Positions 45,228 through 56,664 of a stretch of DNA of 64,000 nt are shown in pieces. Position 1 is the stretch's first letter. Each line of letters opens with the position of its first letter. The notes beneath the pieces are model-generated. The model searched no databases, was not told the DNA's origin, and was given only the letters and a program-made list of their open reading frames with translations. This DNA is from Tanypteryx hageni. Its lineage: Eukaryota; Arthropoda; Insecta; Odonata; Petaluridae. The stretch lies in NCBI GenBank assembly GCA_028673005.1, contig CM054117.1, positions 32,150,561 to 32,214,560 on the forward strand. Reading direction: 5' to 3'. The translations under genes and the position numbers were made by a program.

Positions 45228-45990
45228 ATGAATCTAGTGGCGAGGGTGAAAAACATTGAAAGGAAAGAGAGCGTAGGAAACAGTGTTTCTAGGGCAGCAT
45301 CCCAGAGTTCCAAGGCTGGTAAGATCCCGTGTGACGGATTCCCTTATTCTATCGCAAACTCGCGAGCGCAAAAAAGGGGGCTCGGTACCAGCGAACCCCA
45401 TCCAATATGCATGCACCCTAATAGGTCGACGGAAAGATTCTTTTTTTAAGCTCCCAGATGCACTCACGGCATGTCGCGGACATGTGCACCTAAGAAGGAT
45501 AAGATAGACATAGCTGGAGGTCTTTAAGTGTTGAAGGGAAGAAGGATGGGTGGTTGGTAATAGTTTAAGAGGAGGGATGCGAAGGGCCGTGGGATGGAGG
45601 AGGGAGAGAATGTGGAGGTGGGAGAGAGGTAGAGAAATAAAGAGAGAGAGGGAGAGAGGAAGGATTCTCAAGTGACCGCGCGTGCATTTTACTATTCTTC
45701 TTCTCTTTCTGCTTGGCTCTAGGACGGACATATGGACGTGTCGCGTGATGCGATGTGGGACCTTTCGCGTGGGTTGGGAATGTTTAGCCCGCCGTGCCGT
45801 GTCGCTTTTTTCGGCCTCTTGTCCCCGTGCCGAGGTGGGCGACAATCCCGTGGCGTACGAATCTTATTCGGCGAAGGGCGTTACGGCTTTTCGAAGTTAT
45901 TTTTCGAGAAAATGTAGGAAAGGGAGGAGACGGAGAGTGAAGGGGGCGGAGGAAAAGATAAGTGACGCCCACCGACCAAAGAATTTTTGA
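45228..45990. other. GC-richer patch with overlapping open frames
   Basis: Contains a 203-codon minus-strand frame (45234-45845) and plus-strand frames of 102 and 73 codons that overlap it. A GA tract lies at 45590-45665. A pyrimidine run ending TCTGCTTGGCTCTAG at 45721 looks like a 3' splice acceptor, followed by an open plus-strand frame to about 45917. None of the translations resembles a family I know. It is the best, though weak, place to look for an exon. Confidence 0.2.
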
Positions 45991-45994
45991 GTGA

Positions 45995-46415
45995 AAGCGT
46001 GAAAGTTCGATTCCGAGAATATTTCCAATTTCGGCGTTTCCGGGAATGGCGTACAAATATCTTATGAATCTGAGTATCTGTTCGGGGTTTGGATTTTTCG
46101 ATTTGTTTTCTTTATAAGATTATAGATACCTAATTCTGCTGTTATTAATGGAGGAAATTGTCAAAAATATTGTTGTTCATATCGAGTTGTCTCACTAAGA
46201 AAATAATTTCCAGACATTTATATTTGAATAAAATTTAATACAAACGAATGAGTTCATTATCAAGGAATTATACATCACAGAGTGTTACTATAACTCAAAT
46301 ACGAATATTTATTTCAGTAAACTAGCAACTTACGTCTTAAATCCCCGTGGGAAGGCTCGACTTTGTGGAACGATTCCATAGAAAAGAACTTTTACAAATT
46401 TGACTATTACTATTA
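45995..46415. other. Non-coding, nothing recognised
   Basis: AT-rich spacer before the hAT MITE. Confidence 0.5.
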
Positions 46416-46429
46416 CCTTAGGTCTAGAG

Positions 46430-46740
46430 CTAAGGTCCCCAAACTACGGCCCACGGGCCGGATCCGGCCCACGAAAGGGTTTTATCCGGCCCGCGGAAAT
46501 TTTATTAAACATTATAAACATCATAAAATCAGTGTTTACAATTTAAAAACAGGCGCATTGTTCGCATTAGAATTTTTTCTTACATTTATTCACGTTTACT
46601 TATAGATACATATGCATGTATGCTTAGGTAATTATAGAATAAAATATTTAAATTTTGAAACGGTTTTTTTTCGATCCGGCCTGCCTAGCACTTTCAATGT
46701 TCCTAAGTTGCCCTCCTCTCAAAATGTTTGGGGACCCCTG
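46430..46740. mobile_element. hAT-type MITE, 311 bp, 8-bp TSD
   Basis: Left end CTAAGGTCCCCAAACTACGG and right end (reverse complement) CAGGGGTCCCCAAACATTTT share GGTCCCCAAAC. Flanks GTCTAGAG (46422-46429) and GTCTAGAC (46741-46748) match at 7 of 8 positions. The left subterminal GGCCCACGGGCCGGATCCGG is typical of a widespread animal hAT type. The interior is AT-rich and non-coding. Confidence 0.85.
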
Positions 46741-46749
46741 GTCTAGACG

Positions 46750-47335
46750 AAAGAACATATGTTTCCATTCATAATCAGATCTTCAATTAATAAATAATCT
46801 ATATCTATAGAATTTTACTCTTCTGAATATCAAATTTTATATCGGTTCATCGCAAACTAATCCTAGCTTTTCATCTAAAAAAATATAGCATTTCCCCCAC
46901 TCTCACTGCGAAGCTGGTTGAATTACAATGCATGCCGCAGTATTTTGAAAGAATTTGGAGAAGTATCCTTCTCCCAGACAGGGTAAGCATTTCGCACGCT
47001 TCCCCGTCTACTACCAAGAAATTAAATTTTATTCAAAATATGTTTGTGCCAAGAATTTAAATTTCTTATATCCTTTCCCTTTCCTGTGTTTTCGCCTCAC
47101 GGAAGTTGACATTAGTTCTTGGCTTTCAGATGTATTTATTCTTCTACCAAAATTAGTATTTTATTTGGATAATATGCTTCGATCCATGGGAAGGATCACG
47201 TCGGCTATTTTTTTCACATTCCTTTCGAAATTGTCCATTATATTACCATAACCCTCTCCCTTCCGTAGAAACCATTATACGTATCTCTTGCACGTGTAGG
47301 TACTCAAATGTGTTACGATTAGCATAAGCAATACG
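46750..47335. other. Non-coding, nothing recognised
   Basis: AT-rich. The 98-codon frame at 46955-47251 has no recognised family. Confidence 0.5.
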
Positions 47336-47339
47336 CTAG

Positions 47340-47715
47340 GCGCTCCTCTTTTTTTCTCTTCTCCCTTTCGTTGTTATTTCCCGAACAATCGTTTTCTCCT
47401 TCAACTGCCCCCTTCTCCCTTCTCCCTTCCCCCCTCTCCTCCCCTCTACGTCTCCTGGTACCGTCACCCAGCGCGAGCAGCGGACGGGGTGAGGCCTACT
47501 CCTCCTGAATGAATTATTGATGGTACACACCCTCCCACTTAAGTGGCCCCTCACCCGTCCGCCACGCCCATGCCTCAGAAACCCTTTGCCCAACGGCCGG
47601 CCTGAGAGCCACCCCACCCCCACCCAACCACCCCACCGCCGCACCGTGTGGCCCCCGAGGCTGCATCTCTCTTTCTCCCTCCGTGATTCCTTTCCATTTT
47701 GACCATCGTGGTCTG
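47340..47715. repeat. CT-rich then C-rich tract
   Basis: C/T-rich at 47342-47450, then C/CA-rich (CCCCACCCCCACCCAACC near 47612). Small frames on both strands are compositional. Confidence 0.65.
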
Positions 47716-47780
47716 ACCAGGTGGCTCACGATGCACTAGGACTTCCAGTTCAGAGTTATATCTTCACGCTGACTACGCCG

Positions 47781-47905
47781 ATACGTACGTATATGTACGT
47801 ATATGTTAGGATATATATTCAAACATACGCACAACATACATGCATACATACAAATACAGACATGCATATTAAAATACATACGTGCACTCATACATACAGG
47901 GTGGT
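47781..47905 (+). repeat. Imperfect TACGTA / CATA microsatellite
   Basis: ATACGTACGTATATGTACG followed by CATACATGCATACATAC-type units. Degenerate purine-pyrimidine alternation. Confidence 0.8.
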
Positions 47906-47909
47906 TTAA

Positions 47910-50810
47910 TTTAAAAATAGTTTTATCTTTATTCCGGTTTATGTCTGAAACTTTGAATGATTAAATAGTGTAATATATATGGCTCATTCCTCAAAAAACT
48001 CTAGTTGATTGGCTCGATAACTGCGTGCCGAAGTCGATTAAGACGTTGAAAGGGTTTTAATGCATTGAGTAGAGAGAATCTTTAAAGTAATCCTCGACTA
48101 AAAGCAGCTCAGAGCGCAATTGCGAGGCTTATCTGTCGTTTAATGTAGACCGTATTGCGCGGAATGGATGCATTAGTGTGGTAATTGCTTGATTTTAGGA
48201 TCCACTTAAGGCTATGGGGGAGAAGAGATTGGAATTACGGGGATTTTCATCCCATAATAATGTGCTGATAGTTTAATGCCTTTCGTTTTATTAACACTGC
48301 ACGCCGTTGTTTTAGGAAATTACGTGAAAAAGGATAGTGAAAATCAGAGAAAGTATTTCACTAACGATGAATATCCTTTGAATCCAAAATGTGGCAATTG
48401 CCCAGGCTGAATTTCAGAAAATATCCACTAGACAGAGTAATAAATAATTTCGTGTGGCAATCCTTAAAAGTATTTTTTAAATAAAAAAATTCGTTAATTG
48501 GTCAATAATATATTTCTAGATGCTGCCAATTGCCAGATTAAAAGCCTAGGAAAATTCTGGCATATCTGAACTTTGAACAGATATCCTTGAATTATTGTTT
48601 TATTTTAATGATAAATTATATAGCATTTATTCCGATATTGTTTCATGACAAAAGATTTGTATTTTGACAGACGCATGGGTGTAAAATATCTGTTGATCTC
48701 TTTAATCCGACGCGCCCTAATAAGATCAACAATCCAAGGCAATGCCTCCGTCCTTCAATTGTCCAATCGTTAAAACTATTGCTAAAAATGACATTTTAAG
48801 TTAAATTTATGGGTACTAAGAGAACAATCATATTTGAAGAACACTTTACTAAGAGCTGATGATTATTCATAAACGCGTTTGATGATCAAACGCAAAAACT
48901 TTACTTTGAACAACGTTGGCGAGAAAATAATACATAAGCGGTTATTAGTGACCTCATGCTGTTAGGCGAGACAGGTAAGGCCTAATTTACACGAATCTGA
49001 TGCATCCGAAAAAAAATTTTGCCTTATGTGATCAAAAACTATAATCGACATACGCATAATTAATTTTTTCCTAGAATATCTGGCAGTCTGTGTAATCGAA
49101 AATACAGCTACCGTTGTTTTCTAAAAATCACTGATAATACTAACCTATAGTTTAATATGAAATATGAAGTAACTGTGCTATCATACGGTGTGAAAAATTG
49201 AGCGTATAACAATAGAAATGCAAATTCCGATATCTATCAAAACTCATTTCTCTGAGGTGATACAAAAACACTTTTATTATTCGTACTAAATTCTGCCCTT
49301 CGGCTGGAATGATTTCGTGGTTTTTCCTAAACTTTGCATTTAAATACGGAGTCGGCACATTACCTGATTATACTGTCAAGGCAATTATTTAAGCACAAAG
49401 GATTAAAAGAAGTAGAAAAGGGCCATCCAAGTTTTTGCTTCTTTATACTGACGATAACATGATACATACATGTTTATTAAACTCTTTGCATTATCCTTGC
49501 TATGGGAACTAAATGCCCTTTACTGGAAAAACTCGACAAATCATGACCTAGAAGTAGCCTTGACATTAGTTCAAGGCTGCACACAAAAGCATTATCCCTA
49601 CTTACAAGACAGGAAGCTGGCATATCTCTCTCAAGATCTGATCCGCTAATGCTATGGACTATTAAATATTTCAAACTTTCGTCCTGACTTATCATTATAT
49701 AGCAATAGCTCATAACTAGTCCCTCTGACAGGGTAATTTGTAGCCTCTTATAACCACAAGCACGCCTTGATTTCACGGTAATTATAAAGATGCGACGGAT
49801 AAGGTTTCAATGTCTCAATTTAATGATTAGTGCTGTAAAATATTTTTCACGTGTTGTTCTGTTTTGATATATTTTTTCTGTCAGCTGTATTTCTTTAGTT
49901 ATGTTATTTAACGCTTAAGAGAACATCACCAGTGTGGATCTATGGAGCAGATTCCGTGTTGATTATAAATAGAGTTACGAAATTGTCCGATTTAGATTCT
50001 TTCTGCGTTTAAAAAATATAAAAAAAGGAATGCGTGACGTTTCTTCGAAATAATTTTCATAAACCTATTGCAATAGTTTTGGACGCTTAGCATGTATGAT
50101 AAATTCACATCGGTGTAATATATTAACCTATTTATTCTTATATTTGTTCTATTGCGATACTAAATTTAAAATGTTAAAGAATGGACTCTTTTCGTGGAGA
50201 ATTGGATTAATGTCCTCAATTTTCATTTTTCACAATACCGTACGACTTAGTTGTTCATAAGACTTTAGTGAAAAATCCTTTCAAGTATGTACTATAGAAA
50301 AGGCAGATCAGATAAAACTTATTTATCTTAACACTTTTACATAAACACTATGCCTTGACAATAAATATATCGGTGAAATTCACAATATATCTTGTCTATT
50401 AGATCGATATCTAGGAAAGATACGGATTCACATTTTTTATGCACTCGCCAACGCAACACCTTTGCTTTAATTAAAGTCTTGCAAAAACTATTATAGCCTA
50501 ATAACACTAATGCCTGTCTTACCTAAACGAAACCATAAAAATAAATACGCAGGTATAGGGCATAAAATCTTTTTTATAGGGCATATTTCAATTTACAGTT
50601 TTAGAAATTATCAGTACGTGATAAATAATCATTTTTATATTCCAGCCACTTAATAACTATCGTAATATATTTTGCTATCGCCAGATTGGTCTCTCCTATC
50701 TGGATTTCCATGGCTCTGCCAACTTTTTATTTTAAAGTAACGTGAAATCTTGTCTCTTACACCAATGCCCATTCATTAAAGGGGTTGAAAAGGTTTGTTG
50801 TTTTCCATGT
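47910..50810. other. Non-coding AT-rich stretch, 2.9 kb
   Basis: No tandem repeat, element ends or conserved frame found. The minus-strand frame at 49477-49776 (99 codons) has no recognised domain. Confidence 0.55.
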
Positions 50811-50815
50811 GTATG

Positions 50816-50830
50816 TAAATAAATAAATAA

Positions 50831-50868
<38 letters not shown>
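50816..50868 (+). repeat. (TAAA)n-(TA)n compound microsatellite
   Basis: Five TAAA units run directly into about sixteen TA units. Confidence 0.95.
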
Positions 50869-50869
<1 letters not shown>

Positions 50870-50870
<1 letters not shown>

Positions 50871-51300
50871 ACATGTATAAATTTTAAGGATTGCAGCGGA
50901 GGAATCACTAACAGACTCTCTGGGACATTTCATTATGCATAGGAAAGACAGCACTCAACCCTGTACTCTTCGTCCGTCCATCGCGTGAAAACTTAGACGC
51001 GTATTAATTACGCACAAGCGTTCTGATCTTTATTTATTAGCTTAGAATAGAATCTTAACACAGTCATCTATAGCGCAGATAAGATCAGATGGTAACTACC
51101 CGATCAAGGGATGGATTCGGAAAAAATATACAAAAAAGAGGAATCTTCCACCACCGTACTTGGGACGGCATTCGCAGCCGCATTTTCTTGCATGCAATTC
51201 ATCAAGATTGTATCATAAGATGGTTTGCCAGGGGTGTGTGTTGCGGAGAGAAGGAGGTATACCCGTGCACCATAAAGTCAGCCGAGAGTTCAATAGCGAA
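50870..51300. other. Non-coding, nothing recognised
   Basis: Mixed AT-rich; short frame at 51089-51310 without a recognised motif. Confidence 0.5.
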
Positions 51301-51307
51301 CGAGGAA

Positions 51308-51375
51308 TGAGGAAGCGACCTAGCAGTTAAGCCTGCCACGCCTATCTCAAAGCAAAAAACCATGACTCCCTCCCT
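51308..51375 (+). repeat. tRNA-derived fragment (weak candidate)
   Basis: GCGACCTAGCAGTTAAGCC is A-box-like; AACCATGACTCC about 43 bases later is a poor B-box match. Confidence 0.25.
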
Positions 51376-51379
51376 TTAA

Positions 51380-53010
51380 GCCATTTAGAACTACCCTCTT
51401 CCTATAAATTAAAATGCATAAGACGTGATAAATAAGATTCAGTCCTTTTGTGAATGTCAATAAGGCATTACGTTGGTTTATTTTGAGGAGGTAACCCTCC
51501 ACATTTTTACACGGGATAATTTAACTTCTAATAAGAAGCGAATTATTCACTCAATCGCCTTAAGTTTTATGGTTTTGAAATTTGTCTTTCCTCAATTGAA
51601 TTTTGACTCTTTGAACTGAAATTATGATAATAATGATACATTTAGTTTCGAGATTATCGGCGAGTACAGGTCAACGTTAAATGGCCAAATAAAAGACGCT
51701 GAGATTTCAGGCTTTCATAACTAATGCTCAATTTATTCACTATATTGCAGCTTTATTGTCATAAGTATATACTTTGAAAACGCTTATGACTTTAAAAATG
51801 TAATTTTAAATATACGACATTTACTCAGCTGATCATAGTAATTTATTATGATCAACTTGCAATTTAAATAGAATGTAACTGATTTCATGACTTGAAGACA
51901 TTTATTTTGATCGAAAGATAAACGAAATGAACGTATGATACCTGTATGTCTGAAAAGGAGTCAAAGGAACAAAGACGTAGCTGGGAGATATGGTGACTGC
52001 TACAAAATTGTAGAAAAATCTTAATTATACAGAATGTTATTTTTTCTGACTTTTTAGAAAGAATAATAGCAGTTTTATTAAAAATAATTTCAGCATTTCA
52101 TTATTAAATCAATATTTTGTTATGGAAAATTATATTTTTAGCATCTTTTGTTGGAACATTTGTCGCCTATGGTAGTTTAACAAACGAGCATCTTAAAATA
52201 TAATGCGACAATATGGGGCTCAATTAATAAAATTTCTGTTACACTAGCGAAATAAAAGAAAATAACTGGGGAAAACCACAAGAAGAAAAACGACTTCGTC
52301 CCGACGCACACACACTTCACCGTAAATCGCATCTTTAATATCCGATGACGATCGTACACATCTCTCTAAACGCTTGAAAATGCTGCATAATCGTGTTTTT
52401 TTATTGTGAATTGCGGACTTCGATAATAAATGCGAAACACTCACTCATCTGGGCAAAGCGCGCAACAGAGCTTGAAAGACGCAACACTCCCTTCCGCGTT
52501 AATTCTTTCTAATCTATAGAACCGATAGGACAGCTCGTCTTCCGAGACTTGGCTCGATAGGAAGGCCTTGTAACGTTGCCACAAGTTTTATCAAGAAGTG
52601 CATCTAGAACTTTCTTTTATGAGAGGACATATGAGACCAAGTAGGTATGTTTGCCTGCGTATCCTTCCTCTCTTTAGCTTCCAGATTTATAATTCCTAAA
52701 ACTTTGTGGGTTACTTCAATAAATTACTACTAACACTTAGCAACTCCCCTCGACCTTAACTTCTGCATTTAACTGTTGCGTGTCATTCAACCGGTTAACC
52801 GGGAAAGCCTTCCTAAAGCATGAGGTCTGTTGACCAGCTGAGATTGCATTCATAGGTAGGTCATCCAAGCATCCCTTAATTACAGTTTTTTATTATTCTC
52901 CAATCCCAGCAACGCGAGAAAGCCCTCAATAGCATGCAGACTTTGTTTCAGCGACTGAGAGACGAGAATCTAGAACATATTTAATGAATTCGCAACTTCG
53001 TTATGTCGTT
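51380..53010. other. Non-coding, nothing recognised
   Basis: AT-rich with short frames only; no repeats paired. Confidence 0.55.
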
Positions 53011-53012
53011 TA

Positions 53013-53151
53013 TTACCGTGTTTCCTCGAATCTAAGACGCAATTTTTTTTCACTTTTTAATGTTTCTAAAATCGGAGTGCGTCTTACATTCGATTTAATC
53101 TGTAGTATAATTTTCAATCGATGGCGTCTTAGAATCGAGGAAATACGGTAA
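53013..53151. mobile_element. Tc1/pogo-type MITE, 139 bp, TA TSD
   Basis: TIRs TTACCGTGTTTCCTCGAATC and (reverse complement) TTACCGTATTTCCTCGATTC match at 18 of 20 positions and continue identically for TAAGACGC, 28 bases in all. Flanked by TA at 53011-53012 and 53152-53153. TA duplication plus CCGTATTTCCTCG-type ends suits a Tc1/mariner-superfamily derivative. TTA at each end is part of the inverted repeat, so a Harbinger-type TWA duplication is less likely. Confidence 0.85.
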
Positions 53152-53305
53152 TACGTTTTTCTCTAAATTTATAACGGAATTAGCTTAATTCGAGCCATCT
53201 ATAGTATATACAATAAACAATATTTAATTAGAAAAATGAAATATTATTATAGTAAACTTTAAACAAAAATGTTTGACGGAAATACTTATATTCGTTCGAG
53301 TCAAG

Positions 53306-53568
53306 CAAGGGCGGATCCAGGAGGGGGGATAAAGGGGTTAATTATCCCCCTCCCAGTATTTCAGAGCACAAAAAATATTGAGAAAATAATAAAAAATAAC
53401 ACCAGAGAAATGTTATTTTATACTGTTTTCATTTTGTTGCACAAAATTTTATCTATTTCATTTTTACAAATTAATATCTGTGTGTTTTTGAAGATATTTT
53501 CAAATAGTTTATTTCCATCTTTGTTATCCCCCCTCCCCTTCCAAGACTGAAGCCTGAATCCGACCTTG
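53306..53568. mobile_element. hAT-type MITE, 263 bp, 8-bp TSD
   Basis: Ends CAAGGGCGGATCCAGG and (reverse complement) CAAGGTCGGATTCAGG match at 14 of 16. Flanks GAGTCAAG (53298-53305) and GGGTCAAG (53569-53576) match at 7 of 8. Subterminal GGGGGGATAA is also mirrored on the right. The interior is AT-rich. The 93-codon frame crossing it (53269-53550) is therefore not a gene. Confidence 0.85.
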
Positions 53569-53579
53569 GGGTCAAGTAC

Positions 53580-55270
53580 ACAATACGCCCATTAAGCTAT
53601 TTTGGTACTGTTTTACAACAAAAGTTTGAATAACCCGAATAGGTTTTTATATAAAATGAGCTGTGAAGGACAATATAGCACAGTAAAAATAAAAACGAGC
53701 TATAAACCGCAGATTTTTTTATCCCTCAATATATTGTACTTCTTAAAAATACAATATATGCTAATATTTTCTTCAGAATGAAGAAATTCATCGCCAGATG
53801 TGCTCAAATTAATTCAGTTTATACCCATTCTAACAGTTTAGCTGCGCATATTTTTTTTCCAGCAGGTTTTTTTCCGAAGTTTGATTGATTTGGTACAATA
53901 AATACGATGAGACCGTGATTGTAATCTGGTGTGATGGATTATGTGTTTCGGTGCTACGCGCTCATGTCTTAAGTTTAGCTGTATATCAAGCAGGCGTTGA
54001 GCTGTTTGGGAATTTAGCACCCTAGAGTGCTCGCCGAACACAAAGTACTGAAGATTAAGCTGATAAAAATTGAAAGATGAATGAAATCACAGTATGGCAT
54101 ACCAATGATTCGTGCTCTTTTTTAATTCATCTTTTATCCGCTCTGTCGAAACATGTTATCTACCTATGGAGTCCTTTGCCTTCGTGAAAGAAGTTTACGA
54201 CTACAATGTTTAAATTACGGTATACATAAATAATACACTTCTAAATGTACAGTATTAAACATTATATAAAAGTGAAAGTGAAGAATAGAAACATTTATTA
54301 GCCGATAGCGTCCAGTATATCATTGTGAATTCTCACTGGAGATGAATAACTCACTAATTAAATTAAAGCTATCTTTTCTGTTAACGTGAATTTTTAATTA
54401 GAAAATATTATTGCAAATGATCATGGATGAACTGCCACAAAATCTGCAGTAATTTATGAAAGAACGCTAATAATTTGCGACGAATTTACGGGTTTTATAA
54501 ATATTTAACATAATCTCATCCAGGAAATCTTAATCATTCACAAAAAGGAGGCATAACTTTATAATATTCTATCCTATTATTTTAAAAGAAATATCACATC
54601 ACTTAAACCCTCAAATGGCAGAAGTTTGATTATGTCGGTCGTTAAAGTCTCCATCCTCTTTTTTAATCCCGGTCGAGTTTATAAAGAACCTCTCTTTCGG
54701 ACGTTTTATAAGCCTATTTCCACGAAAAGAGGCACAAATATACCCATGTACCCTTTATCATCGCTATTAATCACTACAATTATATTATCGTTTAGGTCGC
54801 AAATCAGAAGAAAAAATAAATACCTCATCAGACCCCTGCGTTCCGAGACTCATTAAAAGTATCACGCAAACTCGTCAGGTCGCTTTATGAAAGGAAACGC
54901 ACCACCGAACGTCCGGAGACCACCCTACGAAAATATACCTCAAGCGAATGACAAGTAGAGGGGGCCTCTCTCTCTCGGACGTGTTGCTTCCGCCTCCCCG
55001 AAAGATATACGGCAGCGCCTCCAGGCGCCCGGCGCCGCAACCATAGTCCCTCCTATTAAGGTCTTTTATTGCTTTACAATGAAGTGCGCCGTAAAGATGC
55101 GATGGATCTTGCATTGCGGGATAGATGGGGAATGGGAGAGCGTATCTCATTCCGGGCACGGGCAAGTGAGGGTGTTTGGGGGCGGTGGGGGTGGTGGAAG
55201 ATGAACGAAAAGGTCTCGACTCACGAACATCCTGAGGAGGACGGTAAATCGGTCGGTTCCTTTCCTTTAA
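53580..55270. other. Non-coding, nothing recognised
   Basis: AT-rich, with a GC-richer patch at 54890-55060. No gene recognised. Confidence 0.5.
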
Positions 55271-55277
55271 CGTTGGA

Positions 55278-55302
55278 TCTCTCTCTCTCTCTCTCTCTCT
55301 CT
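55278..55302 (+). repeat. (TC)n microsatellite
   Basis: Uninterrupted TC dinucleotides, about 12 units. Confidence 0.95.
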
Positions 55303-55309
55303 ATCTCCT

Positions 55310-56660
55310 CGTGAGCGGCGACTCCTTGAGGTCGTTCCATCCATTCCTCCGAGCATTTAAGACTCCGCTCCTGCTTCTGATTTAAGGCAACGATCTTTTA
55401 TTTTTTTCTCGGATGCTAGTGAGGTTAAGGTGGAAAGGGAACGGAATGAAAGTTGTAGCCGCACTTAAAAAACGTGAATTCTTCGGCGCACTAAATTTTT
55501 CAAACTTCTCCCGCCTTTATATGTTTTTTCCTTCCTTGACGAGCCGTGAAGGAGGCAGACGATTTCGACTTTCTACCCTTAGCCTTATAAGGATCAATCT
55601 CGTTTTCTAATTCTTCCCTCGAAAAAAATCGTAATGGATCTATTTCGGAAGGGATTGAAAATGTTCAGTCTGGAGAGGTTTAATGTTCAACTTTCGGAGA
55701 ATGCAGTCGATATTTTTCCTCTGAAAGCGTGGTTCCAATTAGGTCTATCGGACCAAATTTTACTAATTTATTTATTCATTTACAAATACATTTTTTGCCT
55801 TAAGAAGAATTGATCAAAATCTCTCATTAATAGTTTGATAGAAAAGACAATACATATCTATTTTTAGAGTGCACTATCCTTCTGGGTTCTCAATTTATCT
55901 TTGGGATAAATTTTGACGGGGTAAATTGTTAAACTGAAAAAAATTACTATCAATGAAATAGTTTCTACGGCGAGAGAGTTTTAAAAATTTTGCTCCTTTT
56001 TATATATTTATAAAAACAACATTAAGTAATTTGATGATTGTAATCTTTTTTACCCCGGTATATGAAACTTGGCTATCATTTACCAGGATAATGACATACT
56101 TCAAATAATTTCGCTAAATGTATAGAAAACGACAAGTTTAAGATATTAATTTATTCAATTTAAACCTAACAGTTTCATATAACATATCAGGCAAGTAGAT
56201 TTCCTGGGTTGCCTAACAAGAAATACACAATATTACAATGTAACAAAGAAAGCTGAAATCAAATAACATTTGTTTTGAAACATAAGACCAGTTAAGACAT
56301 TTTTCCAACCATTATTTACATCCATAATAAAATCCAGCCGCACTACTTTCTCGCATGCCTTTTTAAGTACTGCGCGTCATAAAACCATAAGAAAAACATA
56401 AAAATTCAATTCTTGAATGAACCGCCCAATAAAGATGATTTATGTCGGCCCTATTTTAACCTCTGGATAAAGTCAACGGAATCACATCTCTATCACAGAT
56501 TTGTCCTTTCTTCCAAACCTTACATCCTTCGCTGTAAAAGCGTGGAATTCCTTATAACACGCCACCAAGCGATGCGCGCAGCAGGTGTCCCGAGTTTTAT
56601 GGCTATTACCCCTCAAGGCCCGAATCCGCGTTCCATTAAAGGAGTCTATGGTCAAGTTCT
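55310..56660. other. Non-coding, nothing recognised
   Basis: AT-rich; short frames only. No repeats paired. Confidence 0.5.
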
Positions 56661-56664
56661 CCAC

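Noticed and set aside
50757..50954. Tyr/Ile repeat peptide on the minus strand
   Set aside because: Translation of the (TA)n microsatellite.
53737..53763. ATATTGTA...TACAATAT hairpin
   Set aside because: Eight-base arms in AT-rich DNA are expected by chance.
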